Below, piece by piece: positions 15,654 to 23,677 of a stretch of DNA of 63,272 nucleotides (its first letter is position 1; each line of letters begins with the position of its first letter). Source of the DNA: Leidyana gryllorum EB-2025a. Lineage: Eukaryota > Apicomplexa. Below the pieces are notes generated by a model. It saw only the letters and a list, made by a program, of their open reading frames with translations, was not told the DNA's origin and ran no database searches. The stretch is from positions 1 to 63,272 of the forward strand of contig JBLWGC010000138.1 of assembly GCA_048772705.1 (NCBI GenBank), in the 5' to 3' direction. A program made the position numbers and the translations under genes.

Positions 15654-15744
15654 ACAGTGTTGTTGGTTCATCCCTCCACGCGTTTTTTGTCCGTGAGCCA
15701 AAATAGAAAGACTTCTGGGATTGGAGGCCGGCCTGTTCAGAGCG

Positions 15745-15768
15745 TCCGAGATAGTATAGTGGTTAGTA
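15745..15768 (+). pseudogene. tRNA-Asp 5' fragment
   Basis: First 24 bases of Asp, then a switch to the spacer of the Lys gene at 15784: a junction inside a tRNA. Confidence 0.7.
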
Positions 15769-15783
15769 AGGGAGATAGATCCA

Positions 15784-15856
15784 CACCGCCCGCGGGGCTC
15801 GAACCCGCGACTGCAAGATTGAAAGTCTTGCGCTCTACGGACTGAGCTAGGGCGGC
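15784..15856 (-). tRNA. tRNA-Lys body with TTC anticodon
   Basis: Complete Lys gene except loop CTTTCAA, giving TTC (Glu). Stems CAAGA/TCTTG, acceptor and T arm are perfect, one base from TTT. Confidence 0.8.
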
Positions 15857-15957
15857 AACGAAGCTCTAAACTGAGTTACACCCTATTTGCCGTTGGGTGG
15901 AGCCCTGGATCCGTTCGACCAGTGGAACAATGAGCTTCAGTAACTTCCGTTAACATT

Positions 15958-16028
15958 GCCTTCTTAGCTGGTGGCAGAGCATTCGCTTTGTAAGCGAAAG
16001 GTCGCCGGTTCGATTCCGGCAGAAGGCT
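15958..16028 (+). tRNA. trnT-UGU: tRNA-Thr (TGT)
   Basis: Loop TTTGTAA on TTCGC/GCGAA, acceptor perfect. D loop is one base shorter. Confidence 0.82.
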
Positions 16029-16101
16029 TTGCTCACGCACTTAAGCTTTTCTGAGTGGTCTCTCAGTTTTGGAGGGGAATTGCAATGCACTTTAGATTGG
16101 T

Positions 16102-16173
16102 TGTCCGAGCCAGGAATCGAGCCTGGGTTTGCACGGCCACAACGTGCTGTCCTAACCACTAGACGACTCGGAC
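16102..16173 (-). tRNA. trnH-GUG: tRNA-His (GTG)
   Basis: Acceptor GTCCGAG/CTCGGAC perfect, loop TTGTGGC on GCACG/CGTGC, T loop CTCGATT. The best His in the window. No extra G-1 encoded (preceding base is A), as usual in eukaryotes. Confidence 0.93.
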
Positions 16174-16221
16174 AAATCTTTGAGCGAGGCTGTAGAGGTA
16201 GCGAAGCATCTATCAGGATGG

Positions 16222-17238
16222 TGTTGTAACCCCAAGTCGCTACTCAAGGGGAACGAGGCCCAGTTCTCATCTCTGCATACTTTCGACCACAAGTCAGACT
16301 TAGAACCAAGTTAGTACTTTTGCCGACAAGTCTACCACGAATATGTCGCACACGACGGCGCAAAACAAGAACTACGACTTGTTGTACCAAGTGCAAAAGT
16401 TATCTTAGGCCGCCTCTTGCCTAGTCCAACTCTGCCTTAGCCAACTTTGCTTGCGTGTGTCTCTCGCTCTGGTGTCTCTCTCACTCCACCCATGTGCCAG
16501 TCGCTCGCACTCTTGCGGAGCCTGCGCTGGACACACACGGTAGTTCTCCCCGACACCACACTCTGATCATTCATGTGAGTGTCTGCACAGTTACACTGTC
16601 GCAGAGAGCTCAGACCACTAGGGTGCATTAGCTGTTGTAACCCCAAGTCGCTACTCAAGGGGGAACAAGGCCCAGTTCTCATCTCTGCATACTTTCGACC
16701 ACCAGTCAGACTTAGAACCAAGTTAGTATTTTTGCCGACAAGTCTACCACGAATATGTCGCACACAACGGCGCAAAACAAGAACTACGACTTGTTGTACC
16801 AAGTGCAAAAGTTATCTTAGGCCGCCTCTTGCCTAGTCCAACTCTGACTTAGCCAACTTTGCTCGCGTGTGTCTCTCGCTCTGGTGTCTCTCTCACTCCA
16901 CCCATGTGCCAGTCGCTCGCACTCTTGCGGAGCCTCGCGCTGGACACACACGGTAGTTCTCCCCGACACCACACTCTGATCATTCATGTGAGTGTCTGCA
17001 CAGTTACACTGTCGCAGAGAGCTCAGACCACTAGGGTGCATTAGCCTTTACGCTTTAGTAGTAGTTGCTTTACGTTCGTTAATAATGCCTTTTCACCATC
17101 TTATACATTATGCCCCTATATAAGTGCCAAATATGTAGGGAAGTATCCAGATGGATGTTAATTCGGTTGGAAATTTCACCAAGTCGAATTTGGCCACCCG
17201 ATAGGAAGTTGACCATCAGGCCAACACGAACTACAACA
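16222..17238 (-). mobile_element. solo LTR with internal duplication
   Basis: Same LTR family as 1486-2086, no internal region. The first 411 bp (16222-16632) repeat the start of the full LTR (16633-17238). GATGG flanks both ends (16217-16221, 17239-17243), a 5-bp target-site duplication. The empty site survives at 8333-8352. Confidence 0.9.
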
Positions 17239-17296
17239 GATGGGATGGAACAGGAGCGTCAGAGGAACTGCGTTGCAAGAAGTCCACTCCTCAACT

Positions 17297-17374
17297 TCGG
17301 GTGGGACGGAATTTACTCGTGGAATATCTGATGCCACCACTACAGTCAGATACGTTACCATCTAAGCACCCTGG
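17297..17374 (-). pseudogene. tRNA-Tyr remnant
   Basis: Sister of 8371, in the spacer split by the solo LTR. Confidence 0.6.
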
Positions 17375-17471
17375 GCCGTGAGAGTACTTCGGGGCGGCAC
17401 ACCGCAGCCAGAACGACATCGGTGGTCGCAACGGAAGCCATTGACACTTTGGAACTCAGAACGAAAGTAAT

Positions 17472-17555
17472 GCACAGATGCCCGAGTGGTCTAAGGGGCC
17501 AGACTCAAGTTCTGGTAGGCGCAAGTCTGCATGGGTTCGAATCCCATTCTGTGCA
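17472..17555 (+). tRNA. trnL-CAA: tRNA-Leu (CAA)
   Basis: 84 nt, acceptor GCACAGA/TCTGTGC, loop CTCAAGT on CCAGA/TCTGG, variable arm AGGCGCAAGTCT, B box GGTTCGAATCC. No intron. The only whole Leu(CAA) of this type. Confidence 0.95.
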
Positions 17556-17644
17556 ACGGCGATCATCCCAAAAAAAAAGCTGGAAAAGGTCACAGTAGAT
17601 TCGAATCTCCATTTGTATATTCGGTTGCATGCACCCAAGTATTC

Positions 17645-17704
17645 GGCTGTTGCTCTGCTGGTATAATCCTTCCTCAGAGTGGAAGGAGTCCTGGGTTCGA
17701 TTCC
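17645..17704 (+). pseudogene. tRNA-Pro-like, cut at repeat edge
   Basis: Sister of 11733 with AGA in the loop. The acceptor is lost exactly where the inverted-repeat arm begins. Confidence 0.65.
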
Positions 17705-17735
17705 ACTATTTGTTTTTCCCGTGTGAGGCGCTACC

Positions 17736-17815
17736 TGAAAAGAGTGGGATTTGGACCCACGTCCTCTCGGAGTGCGACTTAAAAACAGCGCCTTAGACCC
17801 CTCAGCCATCTTACC
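17736..17815 (-). tRNA. trnL-UAA: tRNA-Leu (TAA)
   Basis: 80 nt, loop TTTAAGT, variable arm present. T loop TCCAAAT departs from the TTCGA B box, and acceptor and anticodon stems each have one mismatch. Confidence 0.65.
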
Positions 17816-18025
17816 AGCTCGGTTTCTGTCCCGCCACTTCAAGCGTTCCCTGTCTGTTTGAAGCTAGAGAATGGAAAGGCTGGGCTCTAACGTTGGGGGT
17901 CACGCGCCTCCGACATGGTATCAAAGAGTAGTCCCGCCTGCCACGCGAACGACCTGTGGGTACCAGCTGTGGGAGCGGAGCCACTTCAAATGTCAGGCTA
18001 TCGGGCTTTGTGTCCTTGCATTCCT

Positions 18026-18098
18026 GCCGCCCTAGCTCAGTCGGTAGAGCGCAAGACTCTTAATCATTCAGTCGCGGGTTCGAGCCCCGCGGGCGGTG
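18026..18098 (+). tRNA. trnK-CUU: tRNA-Lys (CTT), stem damaged
   Basis: As 6629, but the 3' anticodon strand is TCATT instead of TCTTG. Inverted partner 34329 shares the change. Confidence 0.7.
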
Positions 18099-18158
18099 TG
18101 GATCTATTTCCATGGGAGTAAGAATGGAACTGTTGCCTACAAGCACACTCAGCTGGAT

Positions 18159-18231
18159 TTCCACTGCCGGGACTTGAACCCGGATCGTGCGGGTGAGAGC
18201 CGCATATCCTAGCCACTTAGACTACAGTGGA
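18159..18231 (-). tRNA. trnE-CUC: tRNA-Glu (CTC)
   Basis: Loop CTCTCAC, all stems perfect. Homologue of the CCC variant at 6762. Confidence 0.95.
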
Positions 18232-18317
18232 CGAGTCACAACAGTTGCACTGACGAATGAGGCGCCAGAGAAGTGTGACTCGGTCTCAGATTGGAAGTTC
18301 ACCTAGGTTTGGCGGGT

Positions 18318-18367
18318 GGGCGGCTATCTCAAGTGGTAGAGCGGTGACTTTGCACGCGAGAGGTCAG
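18318..18367 (+). pseudogene. tRNA-Ala (TGC)-like, T arm missing
   Basis: Identical in form to 6921. Confidence 0.65.
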
Positions 18368-18448
18368 TTTAGACATCTATCAATGCCGCAGGGCAGGCTG
18401 AACATGGGGGTATTTGGTCACTTCCGCGACATGTCGAATTCGACAGGT

Positions 18449-18530
18449 GGCAACTTGCCCGAGTGGTTAAGGGGGTAGACTAGAAATCTACTGGGCCTGG
18501 CCCGCGCTGGTTCGAATCCAGCAGTTGTCG
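18449..18530 (+). tRNA. trnS-AGA: tRNA-Ser (AGA)
   Basis: Identical to 7052, T loop TTCGAAT. Confidence 0.95.
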
Positions 18531-18647
18531 TGTTATGTGATCGGGCATCAACTCCATTCGGTCGTGGCTGTGCTATATCATTCCAGCTAGTCGCCCGCTG
18601 TGCAGACCCCATAGCAATTAGTGGTTCTTCACATATTATGTCCGACG

Positions 18648-18714
18648 GGCTGTTTGGTCTAGTGCTGTGACCCCTCCTCAGGGTGGAGTCCTGGTTCGAT
18701 TCCCAGCACAGCCC
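18648..18714 (+). tRNA. trnP-AGG: short tRNA-Pro (AGG)
   Basis: Second of three identical 67-nt copies (7251, 33713). Confidence 0.55.
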
Positions 18715-18854
18715 TCTTGGTCGTCGGTTGACCCGATCGGACAAGTTGCCCCAGAACCAAAACAGCCAACTGGTTAGCCCACTTCGGTAGGGCAGTCAGC
18801 GCAACTAACCTCTCGAGAATCGCATTTCGGCTACCTCTGACATGTTGCAGACTA

Positions 18855-18926
18855 AGCAGTGTAGCTCAGTGGAAGAGTGTTGGGCTCATAACCCAAAGAT
18901 CCGTCGATCGAAACGACGCACTGCTA
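18855..18926 (+). tRNA. trnfM-CAU: initiator tRNA-Met (CAT)
   Basis: GGG CTCATAA CCC, T loop ATCGAAA, D arm GTGGAAGAGTG. Cleanest plus-strand initiator; partner at 33501. Confidence 0.93.
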
Positions 18927-18973
18927 AGTGTGGGCAGAAGAGAACAGTTGTAGGATAGATTGGCTCGTGAGCA

Positions 18974-19053
18974 AGCCTTCTGCCGGTCTGCCGGAATCGA
19001 ACCGGCGACCTTTCGCTTACTAAACGAATGCTCTGCCCCTAAGCTAAGAAGGC
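18974..19053 (-). pseudogene. tRNA-Thr (AGT) with 8-nt duplication
   Basis: TGCCGGTC is doubled at the T-arm/acceptor boundary, and one stem base is changed. Inverted partner 33382 lacks the duplication. Confidence 0.8.
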
Positions 19054-19129
19054 AATGCAAGCCGGGAATCACGCATCAGTCCCTATTTACGCAAGTTATC
19101 AGAGCACTTTGATCGAGTACTCTAATGAC

Positions 19130-19202
19130 TTCCACTACCGGGACTTGAACCCGGATCGTGCGGGTGAAAGCCGCATATCCTAGCCACTTAGACTACGGTG
19201 GA
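19130..19202 (-). tRNA. trnE-UUC: tRNA-Glu (TTC)
   Basis: Loop CTTTCAC, acceptor TCCACCG/TAGTGGA, T arm perfect. Confidence 0.92.
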
Positions 19203-19300
19203 CAAGTGCTCGAGTTTAGGCTTCGGCCGAGAGCCGAACCGTCTCGGAAAGATTCCACCATCAATACGACTGGAATTTGTTACCAAGTCCGAGCTTTCTT

Positions 19301-19366
19301 GCCGCCCCAACTCCGTCGGTAGAGCACAAGACTTTTGAAGGGAGAACCGCGGGTTCGGGCGGCGCG
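19301..19366 (+). pseudogene. Lys-derived remnant
   Basis: GCCGCCCCAACTCCGTCGG start, then AAGACTTTTGAAGGGAGAACC in place of the anticodon arm and a GGTTCGGGCGGCGCG end. Fullest copy of a form always found before Ser(AGA). Confidence 0.65.
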
Positions 19367-19434
19367 AGCAGTCCTAGTAAAGCTTGCTGAACCGTATGTG
19401 AAGCCACTGGCCGCAAAATGCCAAGTTCGACAAC

Positions 19435-19516
19435 GGCAACTTGCCCGAGTGGTTAAGGGGGTAGACTAGAAATCTACTGGGCCGGGCCCGCGCTGGTTCA
19501 AATCCAGCAGTTGTCG
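19435..19516 (+). tRNA. trnS-AGA: tRNA-Ser (AGA)
   Basis: Identical to 7962. Confidence 0.94.
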
Positions 19517-19582
19517 TGCGATGTGGTTGGAGGGTTAAACACCAACTCATTTCTGAATGTGGAAAAGCAACCATGTGTCCTC

Positions 19583-19653
19583 TGCATCTGCCGGGAATCG
19601 AACCCGGGTCGTCTCGATGGCAACGAGACATTGTACCACTAGACCACAGATGC
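19583..19653 (-). tRNA. trnG-GCC: tRNA-Gly (GCC)
   Basis: Loop TTGCCAT, acceptor and T arm perfect. D loop GTACAATG instead of GTAGAATG. Confidence 0.92.
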
Positions 19654-19733
19654 GTGACACCTTGTTGTTCAAGCTCGTACACGGTAACGGCCGTTTTCTG
19701 AACGAATGGAACGTCCGTGGCGTGTTCAGAGCG

Positions 19734-19773
19734 TCCGAGATAGCATAGTGGTTACTATTTTCGCATGTCACGT
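19734..19773 (+). pseudogene. tRNA-Asp 5' half
   Basis: D arm and anticodon arm of Asp, then spacer. Same relic, inverted, at 26481-26522 and 32663-32702. Confidence 0.65.
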
Positions 19774-19825
19774 CTAAGAAGCGGGCCGATTGCCGCCAAA
19801 TGAGTCTGGAACGGGGGATGGTTTT

Positions 19826-19897
19826 GGGCCTATGGCGCAACGGTAGCGCGTCTGACTCCAGATCAGAAGGTTGGGTGTTCGAATCACTCTGGGCTCA
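19826..19897 (+). tRNA. trnW-CCA: tRNA-Trp (CCA)
   Basis: Loop CTCCAGA on CTGA/TCAG, A box TGGCGCAACGG, B box TGTTCGAATC. Acceptor GGGCCTA/TGGGCTC with two G-T pairs. T5 tract 14 bases downstream. Confidence 0.93.
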
Positions 19898-19910
19898 ACC
19901 GGACTCTATG

Positions 19911-19915
19911 TTTTT
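19911..19915 (+). terminator. T5 tract after tRNA-Trp
   Basis: Close enough to the gene end to act as a Pol III stop. Conserved at 26341, 32515 and 44235 on the minus strand. Confidence 0.6.
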
Positions 19916-19933
19916 CCCGTTTGGGGCGCAACC

Positions 19934-20013
19934 TGACAAAAGTGGGATTCGAACCCACGACCTTTCGGACTCCGGTCTGAGCACAGCGCCTCATACCACT
20001 CGGTCATCTTGCC
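19934..20013 (-). tRNA. trnL-CAG: tRNA-Leu (CAG)
   Basis: 80 nt, loop CTCAGAC, B box GGTTCGAATCC. One anticodon-stem mismatch and D-arm changes. Contains the left end of the tandem unit (19961) and of the inverted arm (19991). Confidence 0.8.
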
Positions 20014-20106
20014 GGGATGTTGTTGGCTCGCCGCTTCACGCGTTTTCTATCCCTGGAATCTCAAGATGAAGGACTTTTGGGGTTTCAGGCCGGTGTGTTC
20101 GGAGCG

Positions 20107-20178
20107 TCCGAGATAGTATAGTGGTTAGTATTTCCGCCTGTCACGCGGAAGACCCGGGTTCGATTCCCGGTCTCGGAG
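20107..20178 (+). tRNA. trnD-GUC: tRNA-Asp (GTC)
   Basis: Loop CTGTCAC on TCCGC/GCGGA, acceptor TCCGAGA/TCTCGG, B box GGTTCGATTCC. Reference copy for the Asp family. T6 27 bases downstream. Confidence 0.97.
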
Positions 20179-20233
20179 CACAGTTGATCTCGCTTAAGAT
20201 TGTCTTTTTTGGTGCCCGCTGAAAGTTGCAAGC

Positions 20234-20306
20234 TACAGCCACCGAGGATCGAACTCGGGACCTTCTGCGTGTTAAGCAGACGTCGTAACCACTAGACCAT
20301 GGCTGC
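20234..20306 (-). tRNA. trnV-AAC: tRNA-Val (AAC)
   Basis: Loop TTAACAC on TCTGC/GCAGA, acceptor GCAGCCA/TGGCTGT, B box AGTTCGATCC. Converges with Asp, the commonest pair in the array. Confidence 0.96.
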
Positions 20307-20370
20307 ATGGATGGTCCCCGCAGCCCAAGAGAAGTGGCGAAGCTTCAGGGAGTAGTGAGGACCAGTTCAA

Positions 20371-20440
20371 GGGTCGCGCCGGGATCGAACCCAGGTCGGA
20401 AAATCCAAAGTGTCGAGTGCTAACCACCAAGGACGCAACC
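20371..20440 (-). pseudogene. tRNA-Gln (TTG), degenerate
   Basis: Acceptor and T arm of Gln. D arm (TCCTTGGTGG) and anticodon stem are eroded and two bases are missing. Confidence 0.65.
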
Positions 20441-20597
20441 GTTTCAGCCCATCCCAGAAGAGTCGGACTAGCGCTTCCTCAACTGGACACATGCAACACG
20501 GGTCTTGTATACAGACCCCAGCGTAAAGAGTTGGATTCGAGTCGGGCAAAAACCTCAGTTCAATCATTCAACCAGTTGCGCTCTCCCCGAATGCTAC

Positions 20598-20679
20598 CGA
20601 CAAGGGTGAGATTCGAACTCACGCGGGTGGAACCCAACGGCTTAGCAGGCCGCCGCCTTAACCACTCGGCCACCTTGCC
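20598..20679 (-). tRNA. trnS-GCU: tRNA-Ser (GCT)
   Basis: 82 nt, loop CTGCTAA on CGGC/GCCG, long variable arm, acceptor GGCAAGG/CCTTGTC with one G-T. Confidence 0.95.
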
Positions 20680-20788
20680 GACGACATCTCTTACTCGCTG
20701 GCACTTTTTCACAACGGTTTGGGGTCCTAGTCAAGCTTGCCGAACCGTATGTGACATCACTGGCCGCAAAATGCCGAGTTCGACAGGT

Positions 20789-20870
20789 GGCAACTTGCCC
20801 GAGTGGTTAAGGGGGTAGACTCGAAATCTACTGGGCCTGGCCCGCGCTGGTTCAAATCCAGCAGTTGTCG
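20789..20870 (+). tRNA. trnS-CGA: tRNA-Ser (CGA)
   Basis: Ser(AGA) body with loop CTCGAAA on GTAGA/TCTAC. Present only here and in the tandem copy. Confidence 0.93.
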
Positions 20871-20934
20871 TGCGATGTGGTGGAAATGATGCAATTCCCA
20901 GCATCAAAAACTCATATGGGTCGAGACAGGGAAT

Positions 20935-21006
20935 GCCTCCTTAGCTTAGGGGCAGAGCATTCGCTTTGTAAGCGAAAGGTCGCTGGTTCGATTCCGGCAG
21001 GAGGCT
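20935..21006 (+). tRNA. trnT-UGU: tRNA-Thr (TGT)
   Basis: Loop TTTGTAA, acceptor GCCTCCT/AGGAGGC, differing from the AGT/CGT Thr acceptors by a compensated pair. Confidence 0.95.
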
Positions 21007-21043
21007 TCAGTCATTAGCCTAAACATGGTTGCGATCATCCGCC

Positions 21044-21088
21044 CGCATTTTCGGACGGCGGCTTGCACACAGCACTCGGCCATCTTGC
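21044..21088 (-). pseudogene. tRNA-Leu fragment
   Basis: Acceptor, shortened D arm and part of the anticodon arm. T arm missing. Confidence 0.55.
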
Positions 21089-21167
21089 CGAAGTGTTACC
21101 CGTTTCCTGTGCGTGAAATTCAAAATGCGAGGAGTTCTGGGGTTGGAGGCCGGCGTGTTTACTAGCG

Positions 21168-21239
21168 TCCGAGATAGTATAGTGATTAGTATTTCCGCCT
21201 GTCACGCGGGAGACCCGGGTTCGATTCCCGGTCTCGGAG
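21168..21239 (+). tRNA. trnD-GUC: tRNA-Asp (GTC)
   Basis: All stems pair; D loop GTGATTAGT. Anticodon stem TCCGC/GCGGG. Confidence 0.93.
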
Positions 21240-21377
21240 CAGTTCCAGCCCCTCACAACTGCTGCAACTCAGATTTTGTCTCAGCTGGTCTGGACTTCAT
21301 CCGGCATTGTAAGAGTGGGAGCCGCGTATAGAAGCCCACCTTGGAGAGACGTGGCATTGAGTCAACAACTATCAAAC

Positions 21378-21446
21378 GGGCTGTTCTGGGAATCGAACCC
21401 AGGACTTCTTCCACCAATGGAAGAATATATAACTGGACCAAACAGA
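21378..21446 (-). pseudogene. tRNA-Pro, anticodon loop shortened
   Basis: T arm perfect, but the loop has only six bases and the 5' acceptor strand is changed. Confidence 0.7.
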
Positions 21447-21461
21447 GCGCTGTGGGTGCGT

Positions 21462-21532
21462 CAGGTACTGGCAGGTTCCAAACCTGCGACTTCGTGGCTA
21501 AGAGACTTACACTCTGATGGCTGAGCTACGAG
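21462..21532 (-). pseudogene. Asn-derived remnant
   Basis: GCAGGTTTGGAACCTGC T arm and a TAGCTCAGCC A box survive. The anticodon arm is unreadable. Family at 27396, 51335, 52000. Confidence 0.55.
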
Positions 21533-21590
21533 GCTCAGCTACGATGATTGGAGTTGCGATAAGCTTGCAGGTGCCCATTCGATGCAGTCG

Positions 21591-21662
21591 AGCCTTCTGC
21601 CGGAATCGAACCGGCGACCTTTCGCTTACTAAGCGAATGCTCTGCCCCTAAGCTAAGAAGGC
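21591..21662 (-). tRNA. trnT-AGU: tRNA-Thr (AGT)
   Basis: Identical in all stems to 7577. Confidence 0.96.
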
Positions 21663-21738
21663 AATGCAAGCCAAAGATCACGAATCAGTCACTATTAACG
21701 GGGATTACTGAGGCACTTTGCTCGAATGGTCCAATGAC

Positions 21739-21811
21739 TTCCACTGCCGGGACTTGAACCCGGATCGTGCGGGTGAGAGCCGCATATCCTAGCCACTTAG
21801 ACTACAGTGGA
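21739..21811 (-). tRNA. trnE-CUC: tRNA-Glu (CTC)
   Basis: Loop CTCTCAC, consensus stems. Same Thr-Glu order as 7577/7725. Confidence 0.95.
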
Positions 21812-21891
21812 CAACTTCCTCAGCTGCAGCTTTAGCCGAGAGCCGTACCCTCTTGATCTGAGATAGAGCGTCGGGTCAACCGACAACCAAC

Positions 21892-21963
21892 GGGCTGTTC
21901 TGGGAATCGAACCCAGGACTTCTTCCACCCGAAGGAAGAATTATACCACTAGACCAAACAGCC
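21892..21963 (-). tRNA. trnP-CGG: tRNA-Pro (CGG)
   Basis: Loop TTCGGGT, all stems pair. Head-to-head with Ala at 22051. Confidence 0.94.
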
Positions 21964-22050
21964 GCCTGTCGGTCGTGCAACGCTGTGAGCACAGTCGCGA
22001 GAGTGGTCATAATATTTGAGAACCAACACATGCGATGGGGTCTGCGCAAC

Positions 22051-22123
22051 GGGCGACTAGCTCAAATGGTAGAGCGCTCGCTTAGCATGCGAGAGGTACT
22101 GGGATCGATGCCCAGGTCGTCCA
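22051..22123 (+). tRNA. trnA-AGC: tRNA-Ala (AGC)
   Basis: Loop TTAGCAT on CTCGC/GCGAG, acceptor GGGCGAC/GTCGTCC, T loop ATCGATG. Reference plus-strand Ala. Confidence 0.96.
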
Positions 22124-22401
22124 AACTTCGTACGGCTGCACCTGCCGCTATTTATTTCCCGAGCTGAGATAATTGTGCCCTGTAACGATTGGACAGACCT
22201 GGGCATCGCAGTATGTGTGAAGGTTGCCTCAGAGCCCGGATTTCCGAGTTTGTATGTTACAATGACACACTCTGCCGACCAAGATACAAGAGTCAGTTAC
22301 ATTATTTCAAAGGTCAGTAGAGAGATGTGTGTTGCATGTGCCCAGTTGAGGAGGGCTAGTCCGGATGGCTCTATCAACTCTTTTTTGGGAAGGACTGGAT
22401 C

Positions 22402-22473
22402 GGTTACTTGGTGTAGTGGTTAGCACTGGAGACTCTAAATCTCGCGACCTAGCTTCGATTCCCGGCGCGACCT
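22402..22473 (+). pseudogene. tRNA-Gln body with CTA anticodon
   Basis: Gln frame with loop CTCTAAA: CTA would read the UAG stop. Anticodon stem has one mismatch, the T stem is broken (CCTAGCTTCG), and one acceptor pair is lost. Confidence 0.7.
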
Positions 22474-22536
22474 CGAAACTGGTCTCCACTTATCCGTGAA
22501 ACCTCGCCACTTCTCTTGGTCTGCGGGACCTTCGCT

Positions 22537-22609
22537 GCAGCCATGGTCTAGTGGTCATGACGTCTGCTTAACACGCAGAAGGTCCCGAGTTCGATCCTCG
22601 GTGGCTGTA
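22537..22609 (+). tRNA. trnV-AAC: tRNA-Val (AAC)
   Basis: Loop and T arm as 20234. D loop GTCATGACG instead of GTTACGACG. Confidence 0.9.
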
Positions 22610-22662
22610 ACTCGCGTTTGTCAGGTGAGCACCACGAAATCTAAAGCGGAAGAACGAAGTGT

Positions 22663-22734
22663 CTCCGAGACCGGGAATCGAACCCGGGTCTTCCGAGTGA
22701 GAGGCGGAAATACTAAGCACTATACTATCTCGGA
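22663..22734 (-). tRNA. tRNA-Asp body with CTC anticodon
   Basis: Asp acceptor and T arm intact. Loop CTCTCAC gives CTC (Glu), and the first stem pair is altered (CTCGG). Confidence 0.7.
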
Positions 22735-22829
22735 CGCTCGTGGATACTCCGGCCTTCAACCCCAAAAGTCCTCCGTTCTCGAGACTTCACAGTCAGAAAG
22801 CGTGTAAAGTGGCGAGCCAAGGGCGCTCC

Positions 22830-22909
22830 GGCAAGATGGCCGAGTGGTCTAAGGCGCTGTGTTAAGGCCGCAGTCCGAAAGGGCGTGGGTTCGAATCCCA
22901 CTCTTGTCA
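22830..22909 (+). tRNA. trnL-AAG: tRNA-Leu (AAG)
   Basis: 80 nt, loop TTAAGGC on CTGTG/CGCAG, variable arm TCCGAAAGGGC, acceptor GGCAAGA/TCTTGTC. The only AAG Leu. Confidence 0.95.
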
Positions 22910-22975
22910 ACCGTTGTATTGTATTGAGTGGTCCCTCTCTTCACCTATAGACAGGTGGTTCGAGCTACATACGGC

Positions 22976-23046
22976 TGCACCTGCCGGGACTCGAACCCGG
23001 GTTACGACCTTGGAAGGGTCGCATCTTACCCTTAGACCACAAGTGC
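22976..23046 (-). tRNA. trnG-UCC: tRNA-Gly (TCC)
   Basis: 71 nt, loop CTTCCAA on CGACC/GGTCG, acceptor GCACTTG/CAGGTGC, B box GGTTCGAGTCC. Follows Leu as at 31645/31785. Confidence 0.95.
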
Positions 23047-23243
23047 AATTGCGAAAGATCTGCAGCACCCCGAGAGACTCGGGCAATTTCTACTTCCAGC
23101 TGTCTGCGGATCGAATCGAGCACTTTCACGGACGAAGGAAACTGATACCACTAGCACTTCAACTCGACATGCGGGGCAGCGGCTCCCTTGCAGCTAGCAA
23201 GCTTGCCTCGGTCGAAACGGAACGTCTTCCGAGTGAGAGGCTA

Positions 23244-23316
23244 TGATGCGGATGGGACTCGAACCCACAACTCCCGGTTCCGAAGACCGATGCCCTATCC
23301 ATTAGGCCACCGCACC
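23244..23316 (-). tRNA. trnR-UCG: tRNA-Arg (TCG)
   Basis: Loop CTTCGGA, acceptor GGTGCGG/CCGCATC, D arm TGGCCTAATGG. Best TCG Arg. Confidence 0.94.
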
Positions 23317-23414
23317 ATGGATAGGCTTCGGTCATCTCGATACTGGTTGGGTGAAAGAGGAGACACCTTGGGCAGCCGGTTCTGTCCCACTCAAAAGTTG
23401 GATGCGTCCCGAAT

Positions 23415-23487
23415 GCGGTTGTGGTGCAATGGAGAGCGCGTTGCCCTCCTAAGGCAAAGGTTGAGGGTTCGAGTCCCTCTAGCCGTT
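23415..23487 (+). tRNA. trnR-CCU: tRNA-Arg (CCT)
   Basis: Loop CTCCTAA on TTGCC/GGCAA. A box GTGGTGCAATGG (T for C) and D loop GAGAGC differ from 9290. Confidence 0.88.
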
Positions 23488-23603
23488 TCCTGCGTGCCTT
23501 CGTTTGTGCAAAGTGGAGCACAAACAGGTGAAAGTGATCGATGCAGTTGGGCGATTGGTCATACCATGTAAAAAAGAAATGGATGTACTGGGGTTTGCTA
23601 AAT

Positions 23604-23677
23604 GGGCGACTAGCTCAAATGGTAGGTCGCTACGCTTAGCGTGCGAGAGATACTGGGATCGATGCCCAGGTCGTCCA
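23604..23677 (+). pseudogene. tRNA-Ala (AGC), D/anticodon insertion
   Basis: T arm and acceptor good, but extra bases between D arm and anticodon stem (GGTAGGTCGCTACGC) spoil the fold. Confidence 0.65.

Larger units (their letters stand above)
17989..19563 (+). repeat. direct repeat, copy 2
   Basis: Matches 6592-8090, offset 11,397 then 11,473. Overlaps the left inverted arm, so this segment exists three times. Confidence 0.85.
17703..19991 (+). repeat. inverted repeat, left arm
   Basis: Reverse complement of 32436-34724 with few differences, positions summing to about 52,427. Both arms hold Leu(TAA), Lys, Glu, Ala remnant, Ser, Pro, iMet, Thr, Glu, Ser, Gly, Trp, Leu. Confidence 0.9.
19300..20680 (+). 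repeat. inverted repeat within the unit, left arm
   Basis: Matches the reverse complement of about 25576-26960 (positions sum to about 46,256): Ser-Gly-Trp-Leu-Asp-Val-Gln-Ser. More diverged than the 52,427 pair. Ends approximate. Confidence 0.75.

Noticed and set aside
17895-17985. Extra tRNA between Leu(TAA) and Lys
   Set aside because: TCCGCCTGCCACGCGAACGACC looks Asp/Gly-like, but no acceptor or T arm can be formed.
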